A stretch of DNA of 64,000 bases, taken from contig NC_044572.1 in the NCBI RefSeq assembly GCF_901933205.1, positions 75,017,465 to 75,081,464 on the forward strand. The letters run 5' to 3'. The notes under the pieces are model-generated. The model had not been told where the DNA came from, ran no database searches, and worked only from the letters and a program-made list of their open reading frames with translations. Made by a program: the position numbers and the translations under genes. This stretch comes from Camarhynchus parvulus. Taxonomy: Eukaryota > Chordata > Aves > Passeriformes > Thraupidae. Each line of letters opens with the position of its first letter. Position 1 is the stretch's first letter. Positions 37,461 through 49,345 of this stretch are shown here, one piece after another.

Positions 37461-38409
37461 ATAAGGTCACTCATAACAGTGTTTAAGCCATTAACAGTAA
37501 TTAAAATCTCTCACAGTACTAAATCTCTTAATGCCGTCTTCAAAATTTTATAAACCGTAAATACCATTTACTGTATTTGGTCATGTTCTTGTGCTACATG
37601 AAGCATATCAGCTGTAATGAAGAATTCCCATGATTTAGTCCTTTCATATACTATTAAGTGTTCTCAGAACATATTTTGTCAAGGCATTTTAAATATTTGA
37701 ATAATACTGTAAAAATGGTGTTGTGCATATGCTATCAGACAGTAGGAGATTAATTAGCATTCTTTACAGTCTGAGTTATACTGGGATAGAAGAAGTGCAC
37801 ATTACAAGGTCTGGTGCCTCAAGGGAGTTGGTTCTCTGCATACAAGGGCTTTAAAACAAGCCCCACTGTGAGGGGCTGGTTTGGATCTTTAATTGTAAGG
37901 ATTGCCAAGTAAAAATTAATTGATTCATGATTACTATAATACACCAGTCACAGAGTTTTGGCAACGCTTATACCTTTAGCTGCTTTCATAAAGCTCAGGA
38001 TCTGTTCTGGGCTATAAATTCCTTGATGCAATATTGCAAAAAATTGCCAAATTCATCTCTTTTCTTCACAATTCGAAGGGACTTTGTGTGTACTACTGAC
38101 TATCTAAGCCTAGGATTCTAGTGGAAAAATAAGTCACTGGATATGATGGAGGATTGCAAAGCTGACTATTTTAGATAATTGTCCTGTGTGAGATAGACAC
38201 AGGAATAGAACCACACTGCTTAGTGACATTTAATATAAAAGATATTTGTAAGTAGAATGGGACCACTGTGCAATTATGCCCTCATGAAAGGCTGTTGTCG
38301 TTGCTGTTTGTTGCTTTCTTACATCAGCTGACTGATGTAAGTAACCAATGTTTTCATTGGCGATATCACCATTTCCTTTTACTTTCTTCATAGCTATAGG
38401 TATCTGGAC
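37461..38409. other. AT-rich non-coding stretch
   Basis: No gene is seen. It runs up to the hairpin at 38410. Confidence 0.55.
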
Positions 38410-38472
38410 ATTGATACCTTGGTTACTATCACCTCCTGGCTTCCTGGAGGTGATAGTAACCTTGGTATCAAT
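38410..38472. repeat. 63-nt near-perfect inverted repeat (strong hairpin)
   Basis: Left arm 38410-38436 and right arm 38446-38472 are reverse complements except for one symmetric tt/tt bubble. The 16-bp inner stem is ggttactatcacctcc with ggaggtgatagtaacc, and the 9-bp outer stem is attgatacc with ggtatcaat. The loop is 9 nt (tggcttcct). In all, 25 of 27 positions pair. It falls inside a 135-codon minus-strand frame (38230-38637) that I do not recognise as a protein. The hairpin would form in RNA from either strand. Confidence 0.93.
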
Positions 38473-38706
38473 TTCCTTCCAAAATGTCTTACCTGGGCAG
38501 AAATTTGTTATGAGTCCATCTTCTTTATTTCTTTTCTCTGCATGGCTAAACATTAGAGCAGGCCAGGTGTAGCCCAGAACTTTGAGAAATGCCTCTCCAT
38601 AGAAGCTGTTTGTCTTTGGTTTGATTTTATAGTACATACCAGAGTCATGTAACAGTTCAAGCTGGGCACTAGATAAATTCAGTCAAGGTCTCAGTCATTC
38701 CAGTGG

Positions 38707-39410
38707 TGTTGTGGTGGTTTAACACCAGGTGGAAATTAAATTACAAATAAGCCACTCACCTTCCCCTTGCCCCTTCCAGTACAAGAGGGAAAAAGGCAGA
38801 GACTGGGAGTTGAGATAACAATTTTTCTGAAAACAAAAAGCAATGGAATAAGAAACACACAGTAACAGCAGCAATAGCATTAACAAAAGTGTACAGAAAG
38901 AGAAGGTGCTTTCCCCACAAAAAAAACTACATAAACTTAGTTCTTTCTGCCCTCTGGGACAAATATAATATGGTGGCTGTTCCCATGCTGCCGGCTGTCC
39001 CTGTGCCGAAGCCCAAGGCAGTGGAAAACAGTGATGGCCAAACCCCTGTAAGCTGTACTGTCTGTGTCCTGCCTTGTCACTGCTCTGCTGCACCGGGGCT
39101 CAGGCTTCTCTGGTGCTGTGCCTCCACTAGGCGCTTTCCAGCAGCACATCCCACAGCCATGTCTTGGAGGAATGGGAGGGAATGGATGGTGGCAGCAGAG
39201 GATGGTGGCAGGGCTGATGCTGACAACCTTCCCACTGGGGAGAGGGAAGCAAAATGGCAGAATTTCCAGGGTGTGCTTACCTTTTCTTCCCCCCTCTCTT
39301 CAACCAGGGCAGGTGCCTTCAGATAGGTTTTACCCTTTAGCAAAAGGTTTTCCCCTTGGAAAATTACCATTCTTTGTGAACTTGGTCTGGGCTTGCTGAT
39401 GAGGGAGGGA
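38707..39410 (-). mobile_element. Probable ERVL-related LTR, divergent
   Basis: The plus strand starts 'tgttgtggtggtttaacacc', close to the reverse-oriented end of avian ERVL-type LTRs (tgttgtggtttagcccc). It continues with 'gccactcaccttccccttgc' and 'gggagttgagataacaattt', which parallel the 'ctcgtgggttgagataag' landmark seen in the copies at 19.7 and 51.2 kb. After about 38900 it departs from those copies into a GC-rich segment (to about 39330), so it is either a different LTR family or a composite. The right border is uncertain and no clear target duplication was found. Frames here (38889-39326, 39064-39399, 39077-39370) are GC-rich chance openings. Confidence 0.5.
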
Positions 39411-42400
39411 CGCTTTTCATGTGTTTCTGATCATAAAGATGCACAATTAAGAGTTCTTCACTTGCCTGCTTCTTTTAACTTAGTCCAGCTTGTAACTTGA
39501 AACAATATAATTTGTTACACACCGGAATCATACAGACAGTTTTGAAAGACTTGAGATTTTGAGTTCTTAATTAACGTGAAGAACAGAGTTTGGGTTTTTG
39601 TCTTACATTAATCTACAAAGGCATCAACTCTCATGAATTAACAGAAGTAATAATGTGTTTGAGAAGAAGTGGAGACTTTGAAGCAGAGTTTCGTTCTGTA
39701 GAGTGCTTCCTGATCACTAGTGGAGGTCACTCTTGATCTTAATAATTTTAAAAACTGAAATTAAAACCTTTGTGCAGTGAGAGGTGAATAACGCAGATTT
39801 GAAATATAGTAAATAATTGCTTCCATAGTACATGATCCAGAAATAAAGCAGTTGCTTTTCTGTAGAAGTTTAGAATGTGTTCTGCTAGAGGAAAGACAGG
39901 AAAGACAAAGAAAAATCCATTACTTTGATGGAATATGAATACTGTGTTGGAGAATATTTTAGTTAGGAAAAAAAAAGAGTAAAATTGCAGGTTTTGTAAT
40001 GAATGTTTCCTGCAAATGTGTCAGACCTAGTTGCAGCTAAGACCAGAGATCTCTGAAGCAATTCAGGTTTATCAAGAACTAGAATGACACAGAGAAAGTG
40101 ACAGAGTTTGTTTTACAAGGTCAACCAGTCCCTGGCTTTTGCGGCTGAGGAAGGAGGTTACCGAAGTAATTAAGGCATAAAAATTAAAACGAAGATTAAT
40201 TACTTAAGATGAAGGAGAGACACTAAGTACTTCCATTTGCTTTGTGGATGTGTTCTGTGGTGCTGAACTCCCATGTGTGGGCTGTACCATCTTCTGTCTC
40301 AGGGACATCTCAGGAGCATTTCCTCTGATTTAACTTGCCTGAAGGGCTGTCAACATATTCCCTCACTTCCTATATCTGGGCTGGATTTGGGTCGATCCAA
40401 CTCTTTGCTATCATATTCCTGAAAGTTGCTTCTAGCCAGCCTCTGCAGATTTCCACTTGTGATTACAGAAAAAGTATGGTAGAGCTGGTTTGGTCTGGGA
40501 AATACAGGACAGAAGAGAATTAAAGCTGAGTTAGGGTGTAAATACACATTAAGTCCCTTTCTAATGCAAAAAATAAAAACAAAAAACCAAACCTAAACCA
40601 AGGAAAAATCCTAAACAAAACAAACCAAAATGACCATAATGTTTTACTTTTCCTTCTCATTATAAAGTCTTTTCCTGGTATTCTAATTCTCTTCTCAAGC
40701 ATTTGTCTGTATATTGTGGAAACCTGTCTTCCAGGAATATATATCAGGCAAAATTGTGAACGTGCTGTAGATTCTAGAGAAATGAATTCCTATCCAACCA
40801 TTCATATAATTTGGTAAAACTACTGCACTTACTCTTATCTCTTACAACAAATATGAATGCTTCCTTAATTGACCAAAATGAACCAGTGGCAGAAATGTAG
40901 CTTTTGCAATTTTTCTTTAATAAGGAGGAAACAAGGACAAACAAAACCTGAATGAGAGTAGCTCATGTGGGAGATTGTAAATTGATTTGCTTTTGAGATA
41001 GAACATAAGGATTCTATTTCTGTTCAGTGCTGGCTTATTTGAGTATTTGTGCTGGTTCAAGAACCTGCTGTTAATGAGATGAGTTACAGAATGCTTTGTA
41101 GTCATTCTTGAGCATCCATAGTAATGTGAAATGCCATTGAAGAATATGAAGAATTCAAGAATACAACATTTGTGGTTGGTTTGTTAAAATGAAGATGGAT
41201 ATATAGATCAGTGTGAAGACTTGTGACAGACTTAATAATTTGCTTATACTTTTAAATGAAAGAAAGCCCTTAGAAAGTCAGGAGAGAGGGTTTTAAGTTT
41301 AGGGGGTTTTAAACTTTTTTTCTCTGGATTTTATTGCATGTAATGGTTTAGGTTAAATGGAAATTTTATCATGTCCTAATCTTACACTAATGCTATAATT
41401 ACCATCTTGTAATTCAATCCATAAATTCCTTCTGGTCCCATAGAAGAAGATAAGCATCTGTCTTCTTACAGGAAGTACAAAAAATACATTAATACAAACT
41501 TCTTTTGTGGAATTAGATCATTTTGTTATAATACTTCTGAACATGTCATTTGTCGTACACTGTAAGCCTGCTTTTTCCTCTCAGTTATGCTTAGGCAAAG
41601 CAAGTTTTTTCATAGATGTGGTTAAGGTTAGAGGTTTTCATTAGCAGCTGAATTTCCTGCTGCTTCACTGATGGTAATAGGATGAGCTTTTTAAATGGTA
41701 AGGTTATTTTTCATTCAGTATTATTCCCTTAGTTCCTTATATAAAAAAAATCCCACAAAAATACCACTGAGCAGAATAATTCAGCTTGTGATTGGCACAC
41801 AGTGGAGAAGCCAATATATCTTTCTTCTCCTTGGTCTAAAAGGTCCTTTATTGTAAGGATGTCATTTGTCATATCCAGTTCTTTTTAAGTAATACAATTT
41901 GGACTGTGTACATTTTGTTACTTAAGTATTTATAAATGAGGTAGTCAATAATTTTGTTCTTTAATGTTCCATTTGAAAAAGGTGGACAAGACAACTTTTG
42001 TGTACTGGAATGTTTTATGACGTTTTAAAAGGAATGTGAAATCTTCACTGGAAGTTCAAAGCTATATTAAGTTATAATGAACATAAATTTTTGAAAGAGA
42101 TAATTCAGAATCTTCACAATAACATTATGGATGATTTCATAGATTCATAGTTGACTCATTGGTTCAAATAACTAAATTCTAGCTTTAACTTACATTGATG
42201 GGTAATCAGAAAAAATAAGCAAGGAGTGCCTGAAAATTTCTACTTACATGGGAATTTTCTTTTCCCAGGTTCCAGAAAGAGAGAAAAGGAGACACATTTT
42301 TCAGTTTTCTTCGGCTATTGTCTTGAATTGGGTTGATTTCTTAGAAAATGCAAAAAACTTGCATTTTTTTTATATTTCTTGTTATTGTTTGATTTTATAG

Positions 42401-43008
42401 ATTTAAAGGCTTATTTGAAGTGATGTTCCACATGTCAGTGTTTCAGATCACTCAAGGATAGTGGCAAAAGCAGATTTTGCACCATAAGGAAAGCATGACA
42501 AAGTTTGTTGGCAAGGTTCACTCTACTACTTCCTAGATTGTTAAAGCACACAGAGAAAAATCTGAGTAAAATCTAAAATCAACCAAAATAATCTGTGTGG
42601 AGGCTTGGGATGGAAAAAGGCTAAGAATAAAAAATTATAAGGATAAAAAAGAATAAGAGAAACTCTCCTGTTAAGTCACTATGGTGAGAGTGGATTCTCT
42701 TGTCAAATTTAGCCCAGACCTGAGAAATGGTTCAGGCCTGGGGGTTTTAAGAACACATAAACTTTACAGCACTTAATTGATAGCCTAATTTAAACAATTT
42801 CACCAAAGATTCTATCAAATTTACTATAGCATAACAATAACTCACTTCTAGGCCTTTCTTATGAATCTAATATATTTAAGAATATAAGAGAGCGACATTC
42901 ACAGTACACTTGCTATGTCATATTCACACTCATAGACACACAGAACTAAAAGAGTATGTACAAGGCATGTACCTGTGAAAAATTCCCACTGAATTCAGTA
43001 AAGTACTT
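39411..43008. other. AT-rich non-coding stretch
   Basis: No gene is seen. An A/C-rich patch lies at about 40567-40630 (aaaacaaaaaaccaaacc style). Confidence 0.55.
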
Positions 43009-43009
43009 G

Positions 43010-43556
43010 TGTTGGATGCCTTTGACCATTCCCAGTGGTCAAAGGGTTGAGTCTTGAGGAGTGGGGGGTATCAGCCAAGGCTCTGTCATCATTGCTGCGT
43101 GATCCTCCAGGTATAGCAACCTTGAGACTTTGCTGCTGCTGAGAGGCATCCTGCTCAGAGGGAGACTGCTGGTTGCAGCCTGCTGTGGTCCAGGAGAGTT
43201 CAGAGGGTCTCGCTTAGGATTGCTGTTTATAGGGCCACAAGCAACAACAGCAACAGGGTCTATCAAACCAATAAACCAAACCCAGAGAGATTTGAGTAGG
43301 AGGGTGGACGTACGGCTCCTCAGGATGTTTCTCTGTTTGTTTGAAAGTGTCTGAAAGCCCCCACTCTCCAGGCCTGCTGTGCCTTTGTCATCAGCTGCTG
43401 TTCCTGCCACCACAGGGGTCTGACCTGTTCCTGATGGGAGCAGAGCTGTGGCAGGCTTGTGCTTTTGGAGCATCCTTCTGCTCCTTGAGTGCACCTCTCT
43501 GTGCTAGGGCTGGGGCTGGCTCAAATCAAGCTCCTGGCTTGAAGTAGGGGCTGACA
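43010..43556 (-). mobile_element. Candidate solo LTR with TATA box
   Basis: A GC-rich block about 550 bp long lies in AT-rich DNA. Read on the minus strand it starts 'tgtcagcccctacttcaagc' (near 43556). It has a TATAAA at 43231-43226 in 'ggccctataaacagc', followed by 'gagaccctctgaactctcct', a layout like U3-TATA-R-U5. The far end is a 10-bp perfect inverted repeat cctttgacca/tggtcaaagg (43019-43028, 43036-43045) close to a candidate ...ca terminus at about 43010. No target duplication matches these borders. The 151-codon minus-strand frame within it resembles no protein I know. A host promoter or CpG-poor enhancer is a less likely alternative. Confidence 0.4.
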
Positions 43557-46500
43557 TAGAAGCACATTGCTGAATCAGAGGCTTAGCATGCTGATGGATG
43601 TCAGTTCATCATAACTGCAATCTACAAAACTTCCTCTGTCACTTTCAGTTTGTTAATTCATTACGATAGTCCTCCTCCAAATATCTGTTATACCTTATAT
43701 TTCAGTGATGGAAGTATATGTCTGAAGAGTGATAACATTAAGAATGGGCAGTTTCTTGGGACATAGATGCCATAGATCAAAGCCAAGCTTTCGCTGTAAA
43801 TCTAAGGGAAATTAAATTTTCAATGACTTATTGCTCTGTTTTCAACTCCAAATACTCAAGCAGGATTTCAAATTAATCTGTTCCAGCATTCATGCAGTCA
43901 AATGATTGCAAAATACAAGAGCACAAATTTAATCTCTAGAAAAGATTTTTGTTGTTATGTGATTTTATTTTTTAATTCATTTAGATGTCAGAAGTTTAAG
44001 ACAGAAGGCTTTTATTTTGTTTTGTAATGAAGCAACTATAAAAAGCAACACAATCTTTTTGTTGAAGGCAAAGTCTTTCACCAACATAGTTTAGTAACAA
44101 GGGAAGGTAGGGAATTTAAATGGTACATTATCTAACAGAAAAAAAAAGAAAAATCCCAGTTTTCTGAGCCTTGGTAACTAATCAGACTTAGAAAATAGTT
44201 TTGGCTACTTCAATGTACACAATAAAAATAAACTTAAAAGTTAAAATATAATGAAAATATCAAGTTAGCAGTAGTTCTGAAACATAATTACAGGAGGGTC
44301 TGAAATTTGTTTGATACAAAAATGTACAAAGAAAATCAGCTGAAAAAAATCAACACCATAGGGCAAAAAACCCCAGAAATTATCAAAATGCTTTTGTGCT
44401 TCACTTTTTCAGGAAGAGATGATTGTAATATGTATAACTTGAAGGGGAATAGTCAGTCTGATGAGTTTAAATAATTTTTAGTGATGTTAAGAGCATTAAT
44501 TTGAATTCTTAATATTAATTTCCATTTTGCTCCATTGGTTAGTGCTGCATGAACTATTCTGTGTGTTTTCTGTCTCTGATAAAGGTTTTTTGCTCTTTCT
44601 CAGAAGTTTCATTTATATGTTGAAGAGTGGGTGTTCCACCAGAGCAGCATTTTCTTATGAAAGAAATAGTTATCAGCACTATTCACATCAATAATGACAA
44701 CCTCAATACAGGAATATGTGTCAGATGCAAGCCAGAGATACACAGCTCTGGGGAGAATGAATGACAGTTGACTTTCAGTTTTAGGACTGGCTAGACAGCT
44801 CTCTATAGCTCTTCTGAGAGAGCTCTGTAAAGCCTGAAAGAGCAATAGTGATGACAAAGTGAAACATAATTAAAGCCACTGCTGTCAACAACTCTACCTG
44901 GACATTTTCTCTATTTCTTTTCAAGTAAGAGGTCTTACCTGAGTGAAGCTAACTGTTAGGCTATATATGTTAGGTGCATTTGATTCTCGTTATTCTCAAA
45001 CTATTTCTATAATATAGGGATATATGTGTCATATATGAATATACCATTAAATATATGCACAGTCTTCAAAATGACGTTTAGATTGTGGCTTTGGCGAGCT
45101 AGGAAGTGTTACAAAATAAGGCTTCCTATATATGTGAAGCAGAACAGTTAGAGTGCTGGAGAAACAGGATTTTTGAAGTCCTCTTAATGTGCCCCCTACC
45201 TTCTGTCCTTCCAAAATGCAGCAAAGTTGATGGAAACATATTGTATTTCAAGGGCTGAAAGTAAATTTTTGGAGCTTCTTGTAGAAGAGATGAAACAAAT
45301 GATGTGTAAACTGTGAGTCCCTTTTAATAACTGAAAGTTTCAGTCTCATAATTTGTTTTTTTTCCTATAGTCTATTTCACTCATCAGCCAAGAGTGTGAG
45401 AGAACATCAGAAGCCACTAGTATTCCTTCTGACAAAAGTGAAATAAGACATGATTCTGGCAATTACAGCTGAGTAAGCAAAGCATTCTGAAATGTGATGA
45501 TTTTCATTACACTGCTGTTTTTATGAAATCTTGTAATATAAAAGTAGATTCACAAACTTTTTTTCTTTTTTTTTTTTTTTTTTTTTTTTTAATCTGAGCT
45601 CAGTTTCCATCACACAGCCAGAGTCCAAAGCACAGAAGTCTGGAGATGCATACCACTTAGAAGGCTGATTAAGAGCACTGGAAATGTAATGGAGACTAAA
45701 TGAAGTGTTGCTCATTTTCAGATTAAATTTAATGAGCTCTGTTTCTGTCCTTCTCATCCCTTTTCAATGTCTATTTTTTGTTGCATTCACTATGGAAGAA
45801 AATTTGGGTCTTAAGGAGTTCAAAGAGGGTAAGAGTATTTCACACTGTATTGGCTAGTTGCTGCATTTCTAATTAACTAGAAATTATCTACCTATTGAGT
45901 TGATATCAGCTAGAGCTTTACCTTTAGTATCTAAATGGGACAACAGTGCTGCACATTCATAGGTGCTTTTGTTTAACATTGCTGTCAAAAGAGATCATCT
46001 GTTAGAACAAAACATATTAGTTTCTGAGCATGAGAGGTAATAGTGAAAACTGATGTTTTATCCTGGTTTGCAAAGCTTTCTCTTGGTATGGGCACAATTT
46101 AGAATTTATAGCCTATAGCCCCAATTGTTTTGCTTAAACATTATTTTACCTTCAAAATTTAATTAAATAAATATAAAAACATGTAGTCAACTTCCTAATA
46201 ACTTCTGACATTAACATTCACATCCACATGTATATTTTAATGTCCTTACCATTAACATGCTCTACAAAATGTAAGTCATAACATAACATTTATTTGTTTC
46301 AACCAATGGATTCTGAGGTGTTTGTGCTTTATGCTCACTTCAACTCCTCAATAACATTTCTCTACATTATTGTATATAATGGGAAGTCCCATATATTTGT
46401 TATCTTGTTAAAGCAAAGGAATAATATCCCCTGTATGGACAGACATGTCCAAAAAGTGTTTTCTACAGCCCTCTTTACTCAGTGTCCCCTTAGCCATTAG

Positions 46501-48428
46501 AGTGTTGACCGCTTTGTCATGGTCTTTTGTTCCTTATTGCCTTTTCTTCTTTATCTTCCTTTGTTTCTTGCCTCTGCTATGGCAGCATCACTTCTGTCAT
46601 GTGGCAGGTTCAGTTTTGGTTGCTAAGTGGCATTGCCTAGATTAAATTACACTGTGTCATTTTGTTAAATTTTTGGGCATCCAGTCACACAAGCAGATAC
46701 ATCACCTCTATATGCATCATGTGAAGGACATGTCAACTTGATTTTTTTTTTATCTTATAAAGTTGTTTTTATCATCAATTAAAAGATTGGGAATTATTTC
46801 TCTGAGGCTATGTGGCTTCCTGAACCATATAAGGGTTTGTATATGAGAAATTTTGGAGCTGAATCTAATATGGATGAAGAAGAACACATTAGAAAATGTT
46901 TAAAATAAAAGTAAAAAAAAAAGCTGAAAGAATCATTCAACTCATGATTGTATAATTCAGTAGTATATACCAAAGAAATTGCATATCTCAGTTTGAAATT
47001 TGAAACTTCTTATTAAATTCATGGGTAATTAAATCCAGAGTTGCAGCTTTTTTTATTTAAAAAAAAAAACAAAAAACACCTTCCTATCAACATGTACTCA
47101 CAAACATTTTCAGGCATAATCTAGCTAGTCATAAATCATTTGATTTATGATCTGTACTTTATGGACTGATACAAAACTAGGTCACTTTTCAAGATGTATA
47201 ATATTATGAAGGAATAGTGTTTGAGAGAGATGCCTGCTATGATATTGACTGCTTAAAATCCAGAGATTCCAACCACAGAGAAATCAGATAAAACATGAAC
47301 ATGTGGAAATCTGTGTTCTGCTTCATTTGCATCTGACTGTGGACGGGTAACTTAAACTAGAAATGTGAAAAATAAAGTGGAAACTACTCATGATAAATTA
47401 TTTGAATGTCTGTTACTGTTGCATCTCAATACACTAAAGGTATTATTGTAAAAACACTAATAGCCTGCCTAATTTTCTGAGGTAGAAGATGACTCTTATA
47501 TGAAGCTGCTTTTGAATGTCCTTGAGTCAGTCTGATACGAGCAGATCTACTCCAGAACTTGAAAAATTAGGTATTTGGTTCTGTTCTTAAATATATGACT
47601 TCAAGGCTGAAAGGGGCTGGGATGGATTAATGACAATTTAAATGAACCCATAACTAGATGGAATGGGCACAAAAAAAATAAGCCAAGGTCTTTGAGATGC
47701 TATCTAAACTTACTAAATATATGTGCCAGCATGCTCTGCTTGGATTTGAAAATATTCCTACCACTTGTTCCTTGATCGTTCCGACACCTGTTTTGCATAT
47801 GGTCTGGCTATATGCTCCTTGCCATAAGATTTGTTATTTTTTTAAAAAAGGTGAAAATTCTGGGACAGAAACCAGCAAACTGAAAAAGGACACTGCCAAC
47901 AAGCCAAGACAAAAAACATGAGGCATAAGTATGAACATAGTTCAAAACTGGAAATAATAAATCTCTAGTATTTGGTCTACAGATATGAGTAAATGCAAGC
48001 CTGTCTGGAAAACAAAGTAAGCAGTGTAATACCTTGCTGCTTTTTAAAGGTTAATGGTATTTAGGGTCTGGAAAAAGGGAAATACTTTGACGAGATACAA
48101 GTTCTGTTGAGCTGCAACTCATGATGAATATTGCAGCTAAAAAGGAACAGATTATCTACATAGGGAAAGCACTTAATAATTTTAGACTGGGTACTTCTAC
48201 ATCAGAAAAAAATGAAATAGTTACCAAGCAGGTGACAAGGGAACAATAAGGTACAATTAATCATATGTAGTGGCAATTTTACCCATATTATTTAAGTATT
48301 TGAAATACATGTGTAGGTTAATAAAGTGGAGAAAGAGTGATGGCTTGTAATATTGTCTTGGTAAAAGACCTGGGCTGTCAAAAGACTGTTCTTATTACAT
48401 TTTAGGAGATATCAGGTACTGCATAGTT
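43557..48428. other. AT-rich non-coding stretch
   Basis: No gene or identifiable transposon is seen. A T run of 25 lies at 45566-45590. Small A runs lie at about 46913-46922 and 47060-47069. Confidence 0.55.
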
Positions 48429-48434
48429 CAGAGA

Positions 48435-48835
48435 TGGAGTGTGACAGTGGTCACAAGTGTTCTTGAATGAGGCAAGAGACAAGAATGTTGACTTTATGTT
48501 TAGAAGGCTTGATTTATTATTTTATGATATATATATATATTACATTATAACTATACTAAAAAGAAATGGAAAGAAAGGTTTCCAGAAGGCTAGCTAAGCT
48601 AAGAGTAGAAAAGAAAAGAATGATAACAAAAGCAGCTGGCTCAGACTGAGAGAGTGAGCCAGCTCTGCTGTGACTGGTCAATGAATCAAAACATCCACAC
48701 GAGACCAATCACGGATCCACCTGTTGCATTCTACACTAGCAGACAATCATTGTTTACATCTTGTTGCTGAAACTTCTCAGCTTCAGCAGGAAAAATCTTA
48801 AGAAAGGATTTTTAGTGAAAAAGATGTCTGCGACA
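48435..48835 (-). mobile_element. Solo LTR (avian ERV), 401 bp, intact target duplication
   Basis: The element runs TG...CA on the plus strand, and read on the minus strand it starts TGTCGCAGACATC. It is flanked on both sides by the identical 6-bp sequence cagaga (48429-48434 and 48836-48841). A 6-bp duplication fits ERVK/beta-like integrases. Internal landmarks are 'gtggtcacaagtgttcttga', 'aaggcttgatttattatttt', 'agaaggctagctaagctaag', 'ccacctgttgcattctacac' and 'aatcattgtttacatcttgt'. I recognise them from an LTR family abundant in passerine genomes. No internal viral region is next to it, so it is a solo LTR left by LTR-LTR recombination. Confidence 0.9.
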
Positions 48836-48841
48836 CAGAGA

Positions 48842-49200
48842 AAGACTCCAACCTTACCTGAAACTTATGTAACTAAAAGGTTCCTCTTTTCCCCAGGAAA
48901 ATTGATATTCCATACTTTATTTATTTTAATATGACCAGATGACATGAGTTAAGTGTAAACCACAACAAATAAAATCAACCACTAAATTAACTGTACTCCC
49001 AAAACAAAATTATGATCAAATTCTTTCCATATATAGAGAGAAAAGTAATTAATGAGAATAAGGAGGATCTTTTTTTGCTAAGAAATAAATTCTAGGAGAA
49101 ACACTTTTACAATGCTTTTATTAAAGCAAAAAATAATCTCTGATTATGTCTTGGGTTGTCTTTGGCATCTGGTATATTTTCTGGGAAAGATTATTTTGAT
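48842..49200. other. AT-rich non-coding stretch
   Basis: Nothing identifiable is seen between the solo LTR and the CR1 fragment. Confidence 0.55.
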
Positions 49201-49345
49201 ATCATAGAATCATGGAATGGCTTGGATTAGAAGGGATCTGGAAGATCATCCTGTTCCAAACCCCTTGTCATGTACAGGGACACGTTCTACTAGACCAGGT
49301 TGTGTTGAGCCTCATCAATCTGACCTTGAACACTTCCACGGATGT
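49201..49345 (-). mobile_element. CR1 LINE 3'-end fragment
   Basis: The plus strand starts 'atcatagaatcatggaatgg', the reverse-complement CR1 3' terminus. It continues with 'agaagggatctggaagatca' and 'tgagcctcatcaatctgacc', then stops near 'cacttccacgg'. Only about 145 bp of the 3' UTR region remains, a severely 5'-truncated insertion. Confidence 0.92.

Noticed and set aside
38230..38637. 135-codon minus-strand frame as a retroviral or host protein
   Set aside because: No protease, polymerase, gag or other motif could be recognised. It crosses the hairpin at 38410-38472, and its arms would translate into an implausible peptide.
38889..39399. Overlapping plus and minus frames of 97 to 145 codons
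   Set aside because: They occupy the GC-rich part of a probable LTR and shadow one another.
43039..43494. 151-codon minus-strand frame
   Set aside because: It sits inside a GC-rich LTR-like block, has no recognised domain, and is best explained as a chance opening.
45566..45590. 25-T run as the tail of a minus-strand retrocopy
   Set aside because: The adjacent sequence shows no recognisable coding or LINE/SINE body and no flanking duplication.
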